The notes under the pieces were generated by a model. The model was not told the DNA's origin. It saw nothing but the letters and a program-made list of their open reading frames with translations, and did not search any database. This document shows, in pieces, positions 22,685 through 36,706 of a stretch of DNA of 64,000 bases (position 1 is the stretch's first letter; each line of letters opens with the position of its first letter). Origin of the DNA: Isoetes taiwanensis (lineage: Eukaryota; Streptophyta; Lycopodiopsida; Isoetales; Isoetaceae); assembly GCA_021234155.1 (NCBI GenBank), contig JAJEKV010000034.1, positions 4,790,028-4,854,027 on the forward strand, given 5' to 3'. A program made the position numbers and the translations under genes.

Positions 22685-25600
22685 CAAGTTGCATCTACCT
22701 CCAATCCTATGGATCAACAAGCTCAAGAGGAGATTTATCAGGCCCTTAACCCTCCCGTCCAGCAGTCTAACTGGGTTGGTCTAGTTGCGCGTCACACCCG
22801 GGCTTCACGCCTTTTGACTATCATTCCTCACGACACGCAACCCGCTTTTGCTGTGGACACCATCCCTCATGAGGATGAGAAAAAAGTTCACTTTGCACCA
22901 GATCTTGACAAACTCATGCCTCATGTCATGCCTAAGGTGAGACAAAGCATTCTGAAGCTCATGCAGGCTGCGGAAGGTCGCACATTGGCAAATGTTCACG
23001 CCACCACTCGAGCTCAGCAGCGTCAGGCAGAGCCATCATCCTCCACTGGTGCCCGCTCTCAGACGTATCCAAATATTGCTAATGAGGTAGAGCTTCTCAA
23101 AGAAGTTTACGCTTTTTTACCCAAACAACTCGGACCTTTGGACCTACTGACCCCTTTTCACATGTTCCTTTGGAACTTCAAGAGGAACTCGCCAAGATCA
23201 AGATTCTTTGAGCCTGGCCACTATTTTGAAACTCTGTCCGGCTCTTAAAGATCAGTTACCTCTTCCAATGGTTCTCGTAGGCGCTGCTATGCACCTCCAC
23301 ACCCACCCAGTGCATGCCACGGTGGGCAATCGCAAAGTCAATCATGTTCAAATTGATGGTGGTAGTGCTGTCAATCTCATCACTGATAAGCTCCGAAAGC
23401 AATTGGGCATCAAACAATTGTATCGTGCTCCTTATGACATCAAGTTGGCCAATGGCCATATCACGCGTCCTCAAGGTGTCACTCCTCTTCTCCATATCAG
23501 TATTGGCGATCTCAAATTCCCTTTAGAATTTGGCGTTTGGAAAGCCGGAGAGGATCCTGGTGATTATGAAATGCTCATCGGCAGACCTTTTCTCCGACAG
23601 GCAAAGAGTATTCACTACTGGGCCACGGACCAACTTGTCATCACCGATGGCCATCTCAATGCCACAATGGATCTAGAAACTGGCAAATTAATCTCTGTCG
23701 AGAATGCTGAACCCTCCATCTCTGACACTGACTCTGAAGAAGCACAAAATATATATCATGTTCAAGCTCCTCCAGCGGGTCTGCCTCTCTCATCTTACCC
23801 TGAGTATGCTGATCCTTGGGGTGACATGACGCCTTCGATCGACCAGTACAGCCGTGGGCTCTTTTGGACCCTTACCTGGCTTCCTGCAACCGCATTCAAC
23901 GTCTTGATCATTTTTCTGACCCACTTCCTCATTCAGAGACAGTTGATGTTCATGCCGTCATGAAGCAACCCTTGCTTGATGACGCTCAGCAGCCTCTTTT
24001 TTTCACCACGCAAAATGCTGCTTCCTCCCCACATGCTTCATGCCTCCTCACGCTCATCGGGTTCGTGGACACGGAGGTTGTTCCTCATATTCAAACTCCA
24101 GAGATGGAAATCGTGGACATTGGAAACAATCAAACAGTCTGCTTAGCTGCTAAACTCCCACTGCCCTATAAAGCACGCGCTGTGACACTGTTCAAGAAAT
24201 TCAAACATATTTTTGCTTGGAGCTACAAAGACCTTCGAGGTATCAAAAAAGAATTGGGGGAACTCACCATTCCTACCAAATCTGATGCACGCTCAATCTA
24301 GCAACGACAAAGATGTGCTCAACCCCAATTACCGTGGACCAAGCCAAGGCCGAAATTGACAAACTCTTGGCTGATGGCCTGATTTATGAGGTCAAACATT
24401 CTGAGTGGGTGAGCCCCATCGTCATTGCTCTCAAACATAATGGTAAGATCCGCGTTTGCGTGGATTACAGAAAACTCAATCAAGCCACGGAGCGTGATCA
24501 CTTTCCGCTTCCCTTCACTGACCAGGTTCTTGAAGAAGTAGCTGGTCATGAGATGTACTCTTTCATGGATGGTTTTTCTGGGTACAATCAAATTTCTATC
24601 AAGCAAGAAGATCAACTCAAAACTACCTTCACCACCGGTAAGGGGGCTTTTTGCCTACAAGGTGGTCCCTTTTGGTTTGTCAAACTCTCCTTCAACCTTT
24701 CAGCGCATCATGCTCTCCGTCTTTCGACTTCATGAAGGATAAACCTTTTCTTCAGATCTTCCAAGATGATTTTTCTGCCTACCGCTCCATGGATGATCAC
24801 TTGGACAAATTGGAGCTTGTCTTTCAAAAATGTGATGAGTCTGGCATTAGTCTCAATCCTGAGAAGTGCACTTTCTCGCCACCTCGGTTACTCATGGGTC
24901 ATGTGGTCGATAAAGAAGGCATCACCATGGATCCCGCTAAAATCGGCCAGTCCCGAAAGCTCAAGCACCTAATATCAAAGAGACACGCCCCTTCCCGGTA
25001 AGGTCAATTACTATTCCACCTTCATTCCTGGACTTGCAGCTATAGCTGACCCCATTCATAAACTTACGGGTGATGAATCCACTTGGGCTTGGAATTCCCA
25101 AGCGGAAGCTGCTTTTCAGAAGTTGAAGCTGTTACTTACTCAGGCCCCGGTCCTTGTTCCTCCTCAATGGGACAAGCCTTTCCACGTTCATGTAGATGTC
25201 TCTGCTTTTGTCATTGGTGCTGTTCTCTCTCAGGCCTATGATGAAACCACGGATAAACCCATCCGCTATGCCAGCCGGAAACTCAATCCTGCTGAGCGCA
25301 ACTATTCTGCCACGGAACGAGAAGCTTTGGGTTTAGTTTTCTGTGTCCAACGTTTCAGACATTATCTGTTGGGTAGCCAGATTAAGTTCTTTGTTGACCA
25401 TCAAGCTCTTCTTTATTTGATCAACAAAGCCACGCCCACGGGCCGAATTGCTCGTTGGGTCCTTCTTCTGCAAGAGTTCGCTCCCTTTGAAATTGTCCAT
25501 AAGGCAGGCAAGTCTCATGTGGTGCCTGATTATCTTTCACGCATCCACACGGATGATCCCTCCACGGGTGTTTCTGATGCCTTTCCAGACGCTCAATTGT

Positions 25601-25689
25601 TCCTGGTCACGGCCACGCCACATTGGTTTCATAACTTTCAGCAATATCTTCTCACTGGTGCTCTTCCTCCCGCCGATCCGACGCTCTCT
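22685..25689 (+). pseudogene. Element D pol, N-terminal part: protease, RT, RNase H (split by DNA transposon)
   Basis: The frame continues directly after the gag TAG. Protease has the active-site block VQIDGGSAVNLI (about 23345-23380) and MLIGRPFLRQ. RT motifs: SEWVSPIVIALKHNGKIRVC, DYRKLNQ, SFMDGFSGYNQI, VVPFGLSNSPSTF, and the catalytic box as FQDDF (about 24755-24770). RNase H: HVDVSAFVIGAVLSQ, YSATEREALGL and FFVDHQALLYL hold the acidic residues. There are frameshifts near 23240, 23960, 24300, 24660 and 25000. The sequence stops being pol at 25689, in the middle of ...PTLS; the next codons are at 36726. Confidence 0.88.
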
Positions 25690-25705
25690 CACAAGGCCCC
25701 CAAAA
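25690..25705 (+). repeat. Left terminal inverted repeat of CACTA-like element
   Basis: CACAAGGCCCCCAAAA, one mismatch to the right end. Preceded by the duplicated tct. Confidence 0.8.
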
Positions 25706-27655
25706 TTGAATCAGTATGATTTTTTTGAAATGATTTATTAGTGAAAATCAAATCTTAAAATCATTACCAATATGTGGGCCAAAAAGTTTACAAACCATAT
25801 CTGGTTATACATTACAGTTCATCACTACAATTCCACGACGTGATAAAAGATCATTGTTTTTTGATATGGTAGTAGAACATGATAGTTATAGTTAGTCTTC
25901 ATAACAACTTAAAATATATGATGTGCGTTATTGCTTAGTATGTCTAGTTTAATATAGAATGATTATCGATCCCATCTATCTTCCTTAGCATATACACATG
26001 GTAATTTTAAGTGTTTATGTTACGATGATTTATAGTGATTAATCGTAACAACATACGATAAATGTAATTGGTTTAGGTTTGCTAGTATGAGTTTATAGTG
26101 ATTAATTATAACAACAATATATGATAATTATAGTTGGTTTAGATTTGCTAGTATGACTTTTTTTGCATGATACCAAATGGTTAACCACTGCAATATTACC
26201 AAATAGTTCACCACTGTAATTTTACAACCTAATTTTGAGCATGTGATATTTAATAGGGTTGTATGACAATGCAGTAGAGGATTTAGGGATACAATGGGAA
26301 GGTGAACATGTGGGAGTTGAACCCACAATTTTACCATGTGTTTCGCAATAAAATTAGATCAGATATAGTCATGTGATATGTTTCTAAAGAGCCAAACACC
26401 TAAAAGGAATGAGTAATTTAGAAGCCAAATTTCTTTAGAAGCATAATCATTCCTAAAAGGAATGAGGAATTTAGACGCCAGATTGCTTAGAAGCATGGAA
26501 ACAAAGGAGCATTACCTAGTGTAATATGCAAGAAAGCCATTTGGCCCTGGTAACCCCAGCAATAACCCTGGAAAAAGACATAGGATCATAGAATATATAA
26601 AACTTAGAAAAAAATTGTATACAAGAAAACTCGGAGCCATTATCGTTGTCGAACATTGGGTACAAAAATCCCTCCTTGAGGGACATCTTTAGTATGCATC
26701 TGAATAACAAACAAGCAATAGCATATGTATTCAAAAATGAAAGACAGTGACATCTGCACAGACATTAACATTTCGTTAACTTATAGTAATCTTCCTGAAT
26801 TTAATGGAAAGGACAAATAGCTTTCATTTTCATTTAAGATAGAGGGCCACAACTCTTTTTAATTTATTAGACATACAGGGCAAATTTGTTTTTCTAAAAG
26901 TAACTAATAATTATTTGTTGATTATTTCCTATGCCAAAACTGGATAAGTTCTATAACCATATATTTTCTATCCAAGTGCATACCTCATTACCTATGAAAA
27001 TCACTTTGCTACCTCTGGCACTTTGGCACTCAGAATTGGAACACTATAAAACAAAAATACAAAACAAAGCATGTCAAATAAAATTGGTCTATTGTTCAAC
27101 AAACCATATAATCCTTAAACCTACATACCATCTTATTTTGAATTGAGAAATTTGTTGTAGTACAAAGATTAGATAATCCTTCTTCCGAAAAATATTTGAT
27201 AATCTACATCATGTCTTCTATCTTGGACACACTGCAGATATTCATAGATATTTTAAAATCTGGCGAATCACAGTGCCGCTAAGAAGTCATTAGATGGATC
27301 CCCATTTTTCCGAATGGACAAAACCGGTGTTCAGCTTGCGGGATATCTCTCGTGCTTTCGATTCAAGTCAATTCGATTATTTTGATGTCTATGCATATGG
27401 TTTACATTCACAAAATCTTCCATTATTTGGGTATCCTTATCTATGCATATTGGATATTCATCTCAGATAAGTTCGAATTATGGATCAGCTGATAAATGAC
27501 AATAACTCTCCAGCAAAGGAGAACAAAGCAAATGAAATGGAATAAGAGATTAGAAAAAGAAAAAGGGAAAAACCTGGAACTGCTGGACCAGATGAACGCA
27601 GGAACCATTGAGGAATCCGCAGCATGCGAAACCACGGAAAAAAAATGGGAAGAGT
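25706..27655. other. Left interior of CACTA-like element, no gene
   Basis: AT-rich. 26020-26160 holds two imperfect copies of a phrase with tttatagtgattaat and ttgctagtatga, probable subterminal repeats. At 26292-26335 the minus strand has a B-box-like GGGTTCAACTCC without a convincing A box. No transposase motif was found. Confidence 0.5.
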
Positions 27656-27690
27656 AAGAAAACAAATTTGGGAGGGGGGAGAGATGAACG

Positions 27691-29794
27691 TTGAGCGCCC
27701 AAAACTCAGCGCCTGCTCCCAAGGAGGGAACCCCAATCCCGATGGATGAGGCTTTGTTCGAAGCTGTTCTCCAGGGATTGGGAATTACCTTTCCCCCCTT
27801 GGAATTGCAGGATTCTTTAGTTGTTTTAGAGGATCTGTTAACCATTGCAGTGGAATCTCAGTCTAGAATAGGATTCTGTAGGTTCGGGCTTAATTCTTTC
27901 TTTCTGTGCATCATTTGCTTTGATAGATCCGGCTCTCTGAGAGTCACAGCCCATAATTCTCAACCGTACGTAGCACTGGGAAATAGATTTGAACGTAATC
28001 TCTTCACTATGAGTGCGCCACTCGAGTTTGGCATCGAACCTATCTTTCACTGGGCGACATTCTTCACCTCCAACCGTCCCAACATATCGGGGATCTTGAT
28101 ACAATGGTTTGGGAGGTATCTAGTTGCAAATTAACAGTTTTTCGTGGGCCCTGAGCGGATCTTGGGGTCCAGTTAGGGTAGGGTCGATAGGCAAGTCTAG
28201 GATCGCTTTTTTTACGTTTTTTCGAAAATGACTACCACAAATCTTGGGCAAAATTCTCCTCGGGGAGGGGAGTTATCATTGGCGATTTACTTTCCTTTAC
28301 GGAGGGAAAGGTAACAGTCCGATCTTTCTTCCTGAGTAGGCCGCTCAGCGCTTGACTTTTGGGGAGAACACTCAGATCCCAAGCAAGACCTCGAGCAAAG
28401 ATCTTTTCGATTATGAGGACCAAGGCGAGCACCTCCGGCCACAATTTAGCAAGGAAGATGACGAGTGGAACAACATCTTCCGTTAGACAAAGAAGAACGA
28501 TAAAGGCATGGGGAATTCAAAAGAACTGCTTTATGGGAATGGAAATTATAAAGGATCGCCAGAAGCAGCCTTTTGTATGGGAGTGCATGAGGATGTTGGT
28601 ATTACGGGGCTTGCAAGGAAAAAATGGAGGTTATTAATGAGACTATTCGAACGGAGGGCCAACGATAGGGACCTGGGTTTGGAACACTTTTGGTTACCCG
28701 CAAGAATTAGACAACACCCTTTACAAGCTTATCACAAGAAAACAGGTCACACTAAAGAAGATTGTCATAGCCCTCAAGAACGGCATATTCGGGGCCTACA
28801 TGGACGAAATGTTTGGCAAAGGTTAAGAACCTAATTATTCAAAGGGGGATCGATAAGGGAAAGCTCTAATGCAAGCATCGGGCTCATTAGAAGGTGGGAA
28901 GAAGCGTAAGACCATGTGATCGAGAGGCATCGGAAAATCTTCAGGCAAGGATTGGTCCTGAACGAACCACTGGAAGGGGTTTCTACATCCCTGGAAGTAT
29001 ATCAGATAAAGGGGAAGAAATCGGCAAAATGCAATATCAAAGACTCAAACGGTTTCTTTAACCCGGAAGAATTAAACGATTCGATCTTGTGGGGATTGTA
29101 TGGAAGTCAAGCTCGGCCGAATGTGCCAAAACAAAGATTGAGAGTTAACAAAATCAAACTGATTGATTAGGTGGTCGGCAAAAATGATAAAATAAAAGGT
29201 CCATCTCTTTCCCCTTCATATAAAAATATTCTTATGAAAGAGGGCCTTTTTGCTCCTAAACCGACTAACTTGGAGAATCAGAATGCAGTTAGTAGCGATT
29301 TTATAGATTTATATGGCATTCCTGACTCCTCTGCTTCTGACATGTTTACCAAGAATGCTATTTTAGTGCATTTCCCAAGTATGCCCAAATCAAGGGAGGT
29401 CAAGAACTGGATAACCAAATCCCAGCACATTCCTATTCTGTCTATTCTCAAGCTGGATAAAAAGACCTATCAAATTGTTTGCAGAGATGAGGTCTGTGTT
29501 AAACAAATTTTAAGAAGAAAGCTGGACTTCATTAACAATGCTCCTTTTTATATTATGAATTGGTCCCCTTTCTTCATCCCTGGCTCGGAGAAGGAAATTC
29601 AAACGTCTACTTGGCTATCTTTCCCGAATCTCCCGCCGGCCTTTTGGACTCGGTCCCATCTGTATACTCTCTGTGAACCTTTAGGGGAGGTCCTTGAAAT
29701 TAATATTCCCCAAACTAACTTCCCTACGGTTTGTATCGCCAAGAAAATAACTTCTGATTGGAAAAAAAAAGATAAAGATCAGAGTCAAGGCTGA
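27691..29794 (+). pseudogene. LINE ORF1 region
   Basis: Starts with MSAQNSAPAPKEGTPIP and DEALFEAVLQGLGITFPP. Later, in other frames, comes a knuckle-like tail (YHKKTGHTKEDC, first Cys lost, near 28730-28765), and 29171-29794 encodes a DUF4283-like fold (NAILVHFPSMPKSREVKNWI, STWLSFPNLPPAFWTRSHLY, GEVLEINIP), the RNA-binding type domain of plant LINE ORF1. Frames change several times, so the exact ORF1 limits are uncertain. Confidence 0.65.
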
Positions 29795-30306
29795 TGAGTT
29801 CATGGACCTCACCATTAATTACTCCAAATGGCCAATTCATGAACCTGCCTGTGACCCGATGGATCACCAAGGCTTAAGGTGTATGGGTCCCCAAGGTCAA
29901 TGATAAAGATAACTCAGGGGAAGTGAGCAAGGCGAATCATTAAGAGCTTGGAGACCCGTTACCACTAATCAGGGTAACATTGATGAAATTCCACCCAAGG
30001 TGGAAATTCACGAAGATATGGTGGTCCTCATCAAGAATGTCAACCTGGCTGGTAGAGTTGACTCAGGCAAGTTTATATTCTCTTTCCCTGATTTTTCTAA
30101 CCCCGCTCAGAAAGAAGTTGATAAGGCTTCACGGACGGAAAATCAAGATATTGGGAACACCCCCGACTCAGAAGACAAGGTATGGACAATAGTGAATGTA
30201 AAAAAGGGGCGAGAGGTAAGAAGAAGTTAAGTTTTAGCCCTAGCGATCTAGTCCAAGAAAATTGACCATCCAAGCGGGGTTGGTTTTGTGGGAAGTATAG
30301 GGTTTA

Positions 30307-33300
30307 ATGGATAGAGACATTAAATGTATTACCTGGAATCTCCAGGGTATTAACAATAACATTAAAAGGGAAAGATTGAAGGTTTGTCTATCATCTCTCA
30401 ACCCTGACTTTTTGTTTATTCAGGAACATAAATTACATAACTCTGATCATGAGAATACCATTAGTAAAACTCTTCCTCCCAATTATAGTATTTGGTCTAT
30501 TCCTGCTAATGATACCTCTGCAGGTATTGCTATTGCTTGGAAGAACTATTTAAATATTTCTGACACTTATATGATCAACAGCAGGAATGGAAGGTGGCAG
30601 ATTCTCTTGTGTACCATTTATAGAATTAGACTAGCTTTGATAAATATCTATGCCTTTAACAATCCCACTGAGAGAGTGGAAGTTTGGACAGGAGTAAAAA
30701 ATAGTCTGGATAATATTGAGTATGATGAATGTATTCTGGGTGGAGATCTCAACATGGTTACCAATAGTTTCATGAGGAACAAGAATTTTAAACCTCTAAG
30801 CAGGAAGGAAAAGGAAGCTTGGCTGGATCTTACAAGTTGCCACAACTTAAATTTAGCCAGAACCAAGTCTGGAGCTTACAGTTGGACTGATAAGAGAATT
30901 GATCCCACTTTATGCCTTCATGATAGATATTATCTATCTGAAAATTTGTGGAATCACAGTAACAGGGTCATTAATTTGGAAGGATACACTCTCTCGGATC
31001 ACTATCCCCAGCAGTTATGCATCACGGCTACCAATCAATTATAGAAAAAGAGGTAGACTTATTTCAAACTTAATACCAGTCTGCTGGATCATGATGAATT
31101 TATGGATAGATTACAAGAGGTCCTAGTTAGGTTTCCCAAGCCCACAGGCCAATCGGGATGGATGTTCTGGTGGATTCAAGTTGCCAAGGCAATCAAGAAC
31201 CGCTCAAGGAATGGGGAAACAGTACATCGTGATAATCTCTCCTCCTTGCGTAAATTAAGAGATAGCTCGCCCAATGCTCCCGAGGAGGAAAAAATATCGA
31301 GTGGAAATTGAGAAGGAAGAGATCAAGATTGTTGAAGGGTGGAGGCTCAAAGCAAAGATAAGAGAAATCAAGGAGGATGAAAGATGCGACTCTAAATACT
31401 TCTTTGTAAAAGCCAAGGGCAAAATTAAAAGAACCACATCTTTGAGATAAGGGTGGGAGATGAAGACATCACAAATGAGGATCAGTTAAAATTGTTTGCA
31501 GACTAACCACTTCAAGAATATCATGGGTACCAATCAAGATAGTACCGAGGAGAATATGAATAGATTCATTAACCTCCAAGCAAAGGTTAATATGGAGGAG
31601 AATTCCAGCATTGAGAAGCCTTTCTCCAATGATGAGTTATTTCATATTGCAAAAGAAATGGAAAAGGGTAAAAGTCCAGGCCCTGATGGGCTCCCAGTGG
31701 AATTTTTTATCAAAACATGGCCTATTTTAGGGGATTGCTTCACTAATTTGGCTAATGAGTTCAGGATTGTAAAATGCTTGGATGCAAGAATTAACACGAG
31801 CTTTATCACGCTCATCCCTAAAACTGATATGCCCACCTCCTTCTCGGATTATAGGCCTATTTCTCTAACCAATGTGATTTATAAGATTATTTCAGGTACA
31901 ATTGCCGAGGAAGGCTTAAGGGTGTCTTTGGAGAGAATCATAAGTACTTCCCAAGCCCCTACTTAAAGGAGCGTGATTCATCCTTGACAATGTTGTCACA
32001 AACTATGTTGGGTCCGAATTTGGCCAAGGATACCAAACAAGATGTTGCTCTTATCAAGTCGGATATCACCAAAGCCTTCGACCACGGTAAGTTGGGGTTC
32101 TTATTTAAATGTTGCAGGGCATTAGGTTTCTGGACGGGTAATTCTCCTTTTCAAAGCTATACTTTCAAATTCCAGATCTTACTGTTTTAATTAATGGAGA
32201 ATGCGGCCCCTTTTTCCCCGCAAAGAGGGTAAAACAGGATGCCCACTAGCTCCATTCCTATTCCTTATTATTATGGAGACTCTTCATGGTAAGCTAGAAG
32301 AAGCAAAAAAGATCTAATATGATCCAAGGCCTCACCCTCCCACGAGAATGGGGAGATGGATCAACTTTTAAATGGACATTTTGCGGATGATACTTTCCTC
32401 CTAGTCTCGATGGACAATAGATCACTTATCAATACTCAAAGCATCTTGGAAGAATTTGGAGTAGCCTCTGGGGTGCAAGATCAATCCTCTCAAATCTAAA
32501 GTGGTTGCCGGGGATCGGGTAAAGGGAGAGCAAACAGCTGCTCTCCTAGGGTGTAAGTATATCCTTCCTACTAATGCTTCCAAGATTTTTAGGAATTCCT
32601 TAGTCCTTAAAGGTAGTCCTTCCGATATATGGTCCGATATTATTGAGAAATTTCAAAGGAAAGTGGACAGCCTAAACTCCAAATATATTTCTAAGCGAGG
32701 GGGGGCCATAATTGCAAATTTTGTCATCTCTTCCTCTCATGTTTACGGTCATCCGTCATTCTTGCTCCTAAGAAAGTAACCTCCAAACTTGAGCATTATT
32801 GGGAGATTCATATCCAATGGGTAACGTAAGATCTTTGGACTCCCCTCGTGGCTATGGAGGAATGTTGTAAAGGCAGAGTCCGGGGGTCTAGGTGTCATAA
32901 ACATAGAAAAGCGGGGATTGCTCTTGCAAATAAGTATCGTACAAGGCAGCCTATGATCCGATCAAACACCGTTTCTATTATCATAAGGCATTACTTAAGC
33001 GATGTCTTTCTTATGGGTGGAGGAAGCTAAATTTAGTGTTGCCTCATGCTATATTTTTTCCAATCAAAGTTCCAAACTCTATCCCCGCATAATCAAGAAA
33101 TGGATCGAGAGCATGGAATCTAGTCAAAGGCATGTTTTCCTGGAAAGAGGGGTTATCCATGGATCAATCTATTTTTTGGAATCCGGCTCTCCTTACTAAT
33201 AATGCCTCATTATGTTTAGCATGCCATTTTCTGGAGCAGGCGAAATTTGGGAAGCAAAGGTATCCATGTCATCAGAGATATGTATGATGACCAAGGTATC

Positions 33301-33611
33301 ATCCCTTTCATCTTTCGCCCCGGAGGGGGAAGGAGGAAACGGAATTGTATAATAATATATGCACATCGCTCTCTCGGGGACTTGGTCAAATGATGAGGAT
33401 AACCGGGAATTATAATGGTATCACGGGTTTCAAGGTTAAGAATGCTTACAGATACCTGATGAGAGACCAGAAGCTTTCCATTCATAGCAAGTGGCGGACA
33501 GATGAAGTGAGATGCATTAAGAATTTAAAATTCATGTGGTCGAGTCCTATCCCCCCAAAAGTGAAGTCTTTTATGTGGCAACTTTGGCATAGAGCTCGCC
33601 ACCAATCATAA
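30307..33611 (+). pseudogene. LINE ORF2: endonuclease, reverse transcriptase, zf-RVT
   Basis: The ATG at 30307 gives MDRDIKCITWNLQGINN, the start of an APE-type endonuclease, with FIQEHKL, LGGDLNMV and the closing YTLSDHYP (SDH) motif. The frame breaks at 31044. RT blocks: EMEKGKSPGPDGLPVEFFI and SDYRPISLTNVIYK (31640-31890), DITKAFD (about 32065), and the catalytic HFADDTFLL (about 32375-32400). A zf-RVT module is at 33420-33611 (FKVKNAYRYLM, PPKVKSFMWQLWHRA). At least six frameshifts. This enzyme would nick DNA and copy its own RNA at the target. Confidence 0.88.
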
Positions 33612-34487
33612 AAGATATAGGATTCATATGACGATTCGGATGTCACCCCCGATGTATCGATCCACGAGGGAAGATGAAGAACACCTCTTTAAAGATTGTC
33701 TCGGCCGAATGGGTCCTTGAGCTTGCTTCTAATATCTTTGGATATAACCTTATCATGGCTGACCCACCGGAGTTCTTCTTCTTAGAATAATCCTATCGAT
33801 TGGAGGATCTATATCCTTCTCTTCTCGTATCTGGAAGGGGAGGAACAATTTTATCTTTAACTGCGAGATAACTCACCCGGAGGCAATCATCAAACAAGTT
33901 CAATACGACATCAGATGGATTTCAGCCACTTTATAGACTCAATTCTAATTTGTATTCTTCTCATATTTCAGGTATTATCTTCATCTTCGGTGCAAAACTC
34001 AAATGGAAGAAGATTGATGCATACTAATCAACAATGGATCAAAGTGTTAAGCCCTCCCAATCTCTACAACCATGAGGAGCCATGCCTTTGTAATTCTTCT
34101 TTGTGTCGAAATCCAAATGCTAGAAGAGATTTGCTTTGTGAGGCAAAAGACAAGATAAGGATCGGCTCAACATGGCGAAAAATCTGTATGTGCCCATTAC
34201 ATTACTCACTCGGTCATGGTCGAGAGTGGGCAAACAAATCCAGAACTCCAACCTCGGTCTTACTTTTTAGTGGACATCCTTGTATGCGATGATGATCTGA
34301 GTTCGAATAACATGCTCCGAGCTATTTTGAATATATTCCATAAACACATACATTATAGGGTTAAACTTCCCTATAAAAAGTTTCTTCTTTTTGTTACCTT
34401 AAACAGGGTTATACTTCCCTTCAAAAAGGATCTTTTGTTAACTTATACTTTATAATTAATATATAAACTCGCCTTCAATCAAAAAAA
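33612..34487 (+). other. LINE 3' region and tail
   Basis: Degraded end of ORF2 (Cys/His remnants near 33690) and a 3' untranslated region ending in a short poly-A immediately before the target duplication. Confidence 0.7.
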
Positions 34488-34504
34488 AAGAAAACAAATT
34501 TGGG

Positions 34505-36706
34505 TTGCCATGGTTGCGTCACTCGTCCGGATCGTCGTCCTTTGACTTCTCACGGTTTATACTTTTGTTTCATGCTAGGCTAACGTGCTCATAAGAGAAA
34601 ATTCAAAAAAATCTGTAAAGCAAAAGGCATCATAATCCGAAAAATATTGAGAATAGATCCGTGCAACAAGCACTCAAGAATCTTTGAAGTAAGCAAGTGC
34701 AAAGGAACAATAAAAAATAATGTAAAAGCTGCACATCAAATAAAAGTTTCTACTTCAAAGGTAGTGATTCTTGCATCCTTCTGCAGCTTTAGAAACTATT
34801 CAATTTCATGAGCTACTTATTGGGCAATGGCTAGCAAGAGCTGAAAAGACGCTAGTCGGATACCTATATTCTCGTGAAAGAGCCTCGTAAACCGCCATGC
34901 CTATGCTTGTTCTCAAAGAAGCATGATTCCCGCCCCATGTTATGGATCGGCATCCTTTAGGGCATATGGCCGCTACTAAGTGGAGCATGGCGCATCCGTG
35001 AAAACCAAATGGGAGCTCGGCTCCACCGCCCGCCGCTTGCATTAGAAAAATGGAGGGAAATAGGGTTTGGGGCATTATCAAAATAAAGAATTCATATCCA
35101 CGAATTACTCAAAAGAAAATTTAAAAAAGCCCTTATATTTATTTATGGGGTATTTCCCAATGGTCAGGATAGTTCTACCCTAGTTTTGGGGATCCCGGAA
35201 GTGAAAAGACCGCCTCGGATTATCACCGCCATCTCTCGACGGAACCCGTTCCAGGCCCCTCCGTTTCACCGTACTGACACACGTGAGGGGACTGCGCCAA
35301 TCTCAGTCCTCCGCTCCCGTGACACATCCGGGCCGTCCATGCTGTTCCCCCCCTCTGGTATCATTATAAAACATACACGGTGATCCCGCCGTCCGCCGGA
35401 TGGTGATCCCGGATGTGGGGATCACATCGCGAACGATGCCTCCTCCGGGATCCCCGTTAGGCGAGGGGACAAATTAAGAAAATTAACCATTGGAAGAGAA
35501 ACAAAGAATTAGAAAAATCACGTCCGCCAGATGGTGATCCCAGAGGACGGAATCATTTGCATGGTGATCCCCGAGGTGGAGATCATCGTGCACACGCGAT
35601 CTTGAATCCTCGGGATCCCCAATTGGCGAACGGGACCATGGAACCATAGAACAATAGAACCATTGAACCATAGAACAATTGAAAATAATAAAATAGAACA
35701 ATTCAACATTACACTCACTGATATGAATTGAAAGTGTGAGAAATACAAGTTTTGAATCTCAGGTTTCAGCCCCCAAAAGTTTGGACTAAATAGTCGACTT
35801 ATGGCAACTTACATAAAGCCTCCATCTCAACTTCCTTCCAATTCTTCTTTGGTTCCTTCACCTTCCAGTTTCCAAGTTCTAATATAGGCTTGAGCCTTGT
35901 CAAGCTAGTACCACAGTTCACTTCTAAGTAGGCTCATGTAGACTTGATATATTAGTGCTCGTGCTTGGCTATGTCATCCATCTTCTCAAGTCTAAAGTCG
36001 AGGCTTCCTCATGAGAGAATCAGTTGCAACTAAAATGTTAGGGATCTTTGCCAGCCCTAGACATCACTCTAGCAATTACCACCTCAAAGGAGGCCTTAGT
36101 CTTCTCAAGTCCACTTTCATTGCATGTTTGCAAGGGAGACTCCTCTCCTAGGCCTACTACCTGAAGCACCTCGGATCCCCCATCTCCACAACTCTCTTGC
36201 ATACTCTTACAACTCTCTTGCGCAACTCCGTATGGTTTCAAGCGGTCCATGCCCCCACCAATTGTCCCATATTGGGAACCCAACACATGTAAAAGATCTT
36301 GATCCCTATAATTGCCAAGCATTTGCATAACTTTTACTTGATGCTTATATAGATTACCCTTGGCTCCCCAAGAGCAATCATAATATCCCCAATTCTTGTG
36401 TGCTTCAGCAACAAAATACGGGCCCTGCCCAACTATCTTACAAAACCATATAGGTTATACGACAATTAGCATTAGAAATCATCCTATATTACAGTATAAA
36501 AAATGCACGCTAAAAAAACACCTCCCAACTAGTGATGATTTCAAGAAACTAGTATAAGAGATAGAATTAGTATAAAAAATATGATGCAAACTAGTAATGA
36601 TTTACAAAACCATGGAGAATATATGGTTTTTGATGAGATTACAATTTATCAGTACGAAAAATCACATTTATACTAGTTCTCATGGTGATTATTTATGCGT
36701 GCTCTT
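34505..36706. other. Right interior of CACTA-like element, promoter-like and unassigned
   Basis: 35170-35620 is GC-rich with repeated, partly self-complementary phrases (ggtgatccc / gggatcac) that could be subterminal or promoter repeats. One minus-strand stretch (36038-36328, LLHVLGSQYGTIGGGMDRL) looks weakly protein-like and may be an exon of a lost internal gene. Nothing here identifies a transposase, so the element is probably non-autonomous. Confidence 0.45.

Larger units (their letters stand above)
27673..34487 (+). mobile_element. Full-length L1-type LINE nested in the CACTA-like element
   Basis: It is flanked by a perfect 17-bp target duplication aagaaaacaaatttggg (27656-27672 and 34488-34504) and ends in a short A run (34481 onward). 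At 6.8 kb it has the length and layout of a complete plant L1: an ORF1 region with DUF4283-like and knuckle-like remnants, then an ORF2 with endonuclease, reverse transcriptase and the C-terminal zinc-binding domain. Several frameshifts make this copy inactive as read. Confidence 0.92.

Noticed and set aside
35170-35620. Host gene promoter with palindromic ggtgatccc motifs
   Set aside because: It lies within the CACTA-like element and no downstream coding exon could be identified; treated as subterminal sequence.
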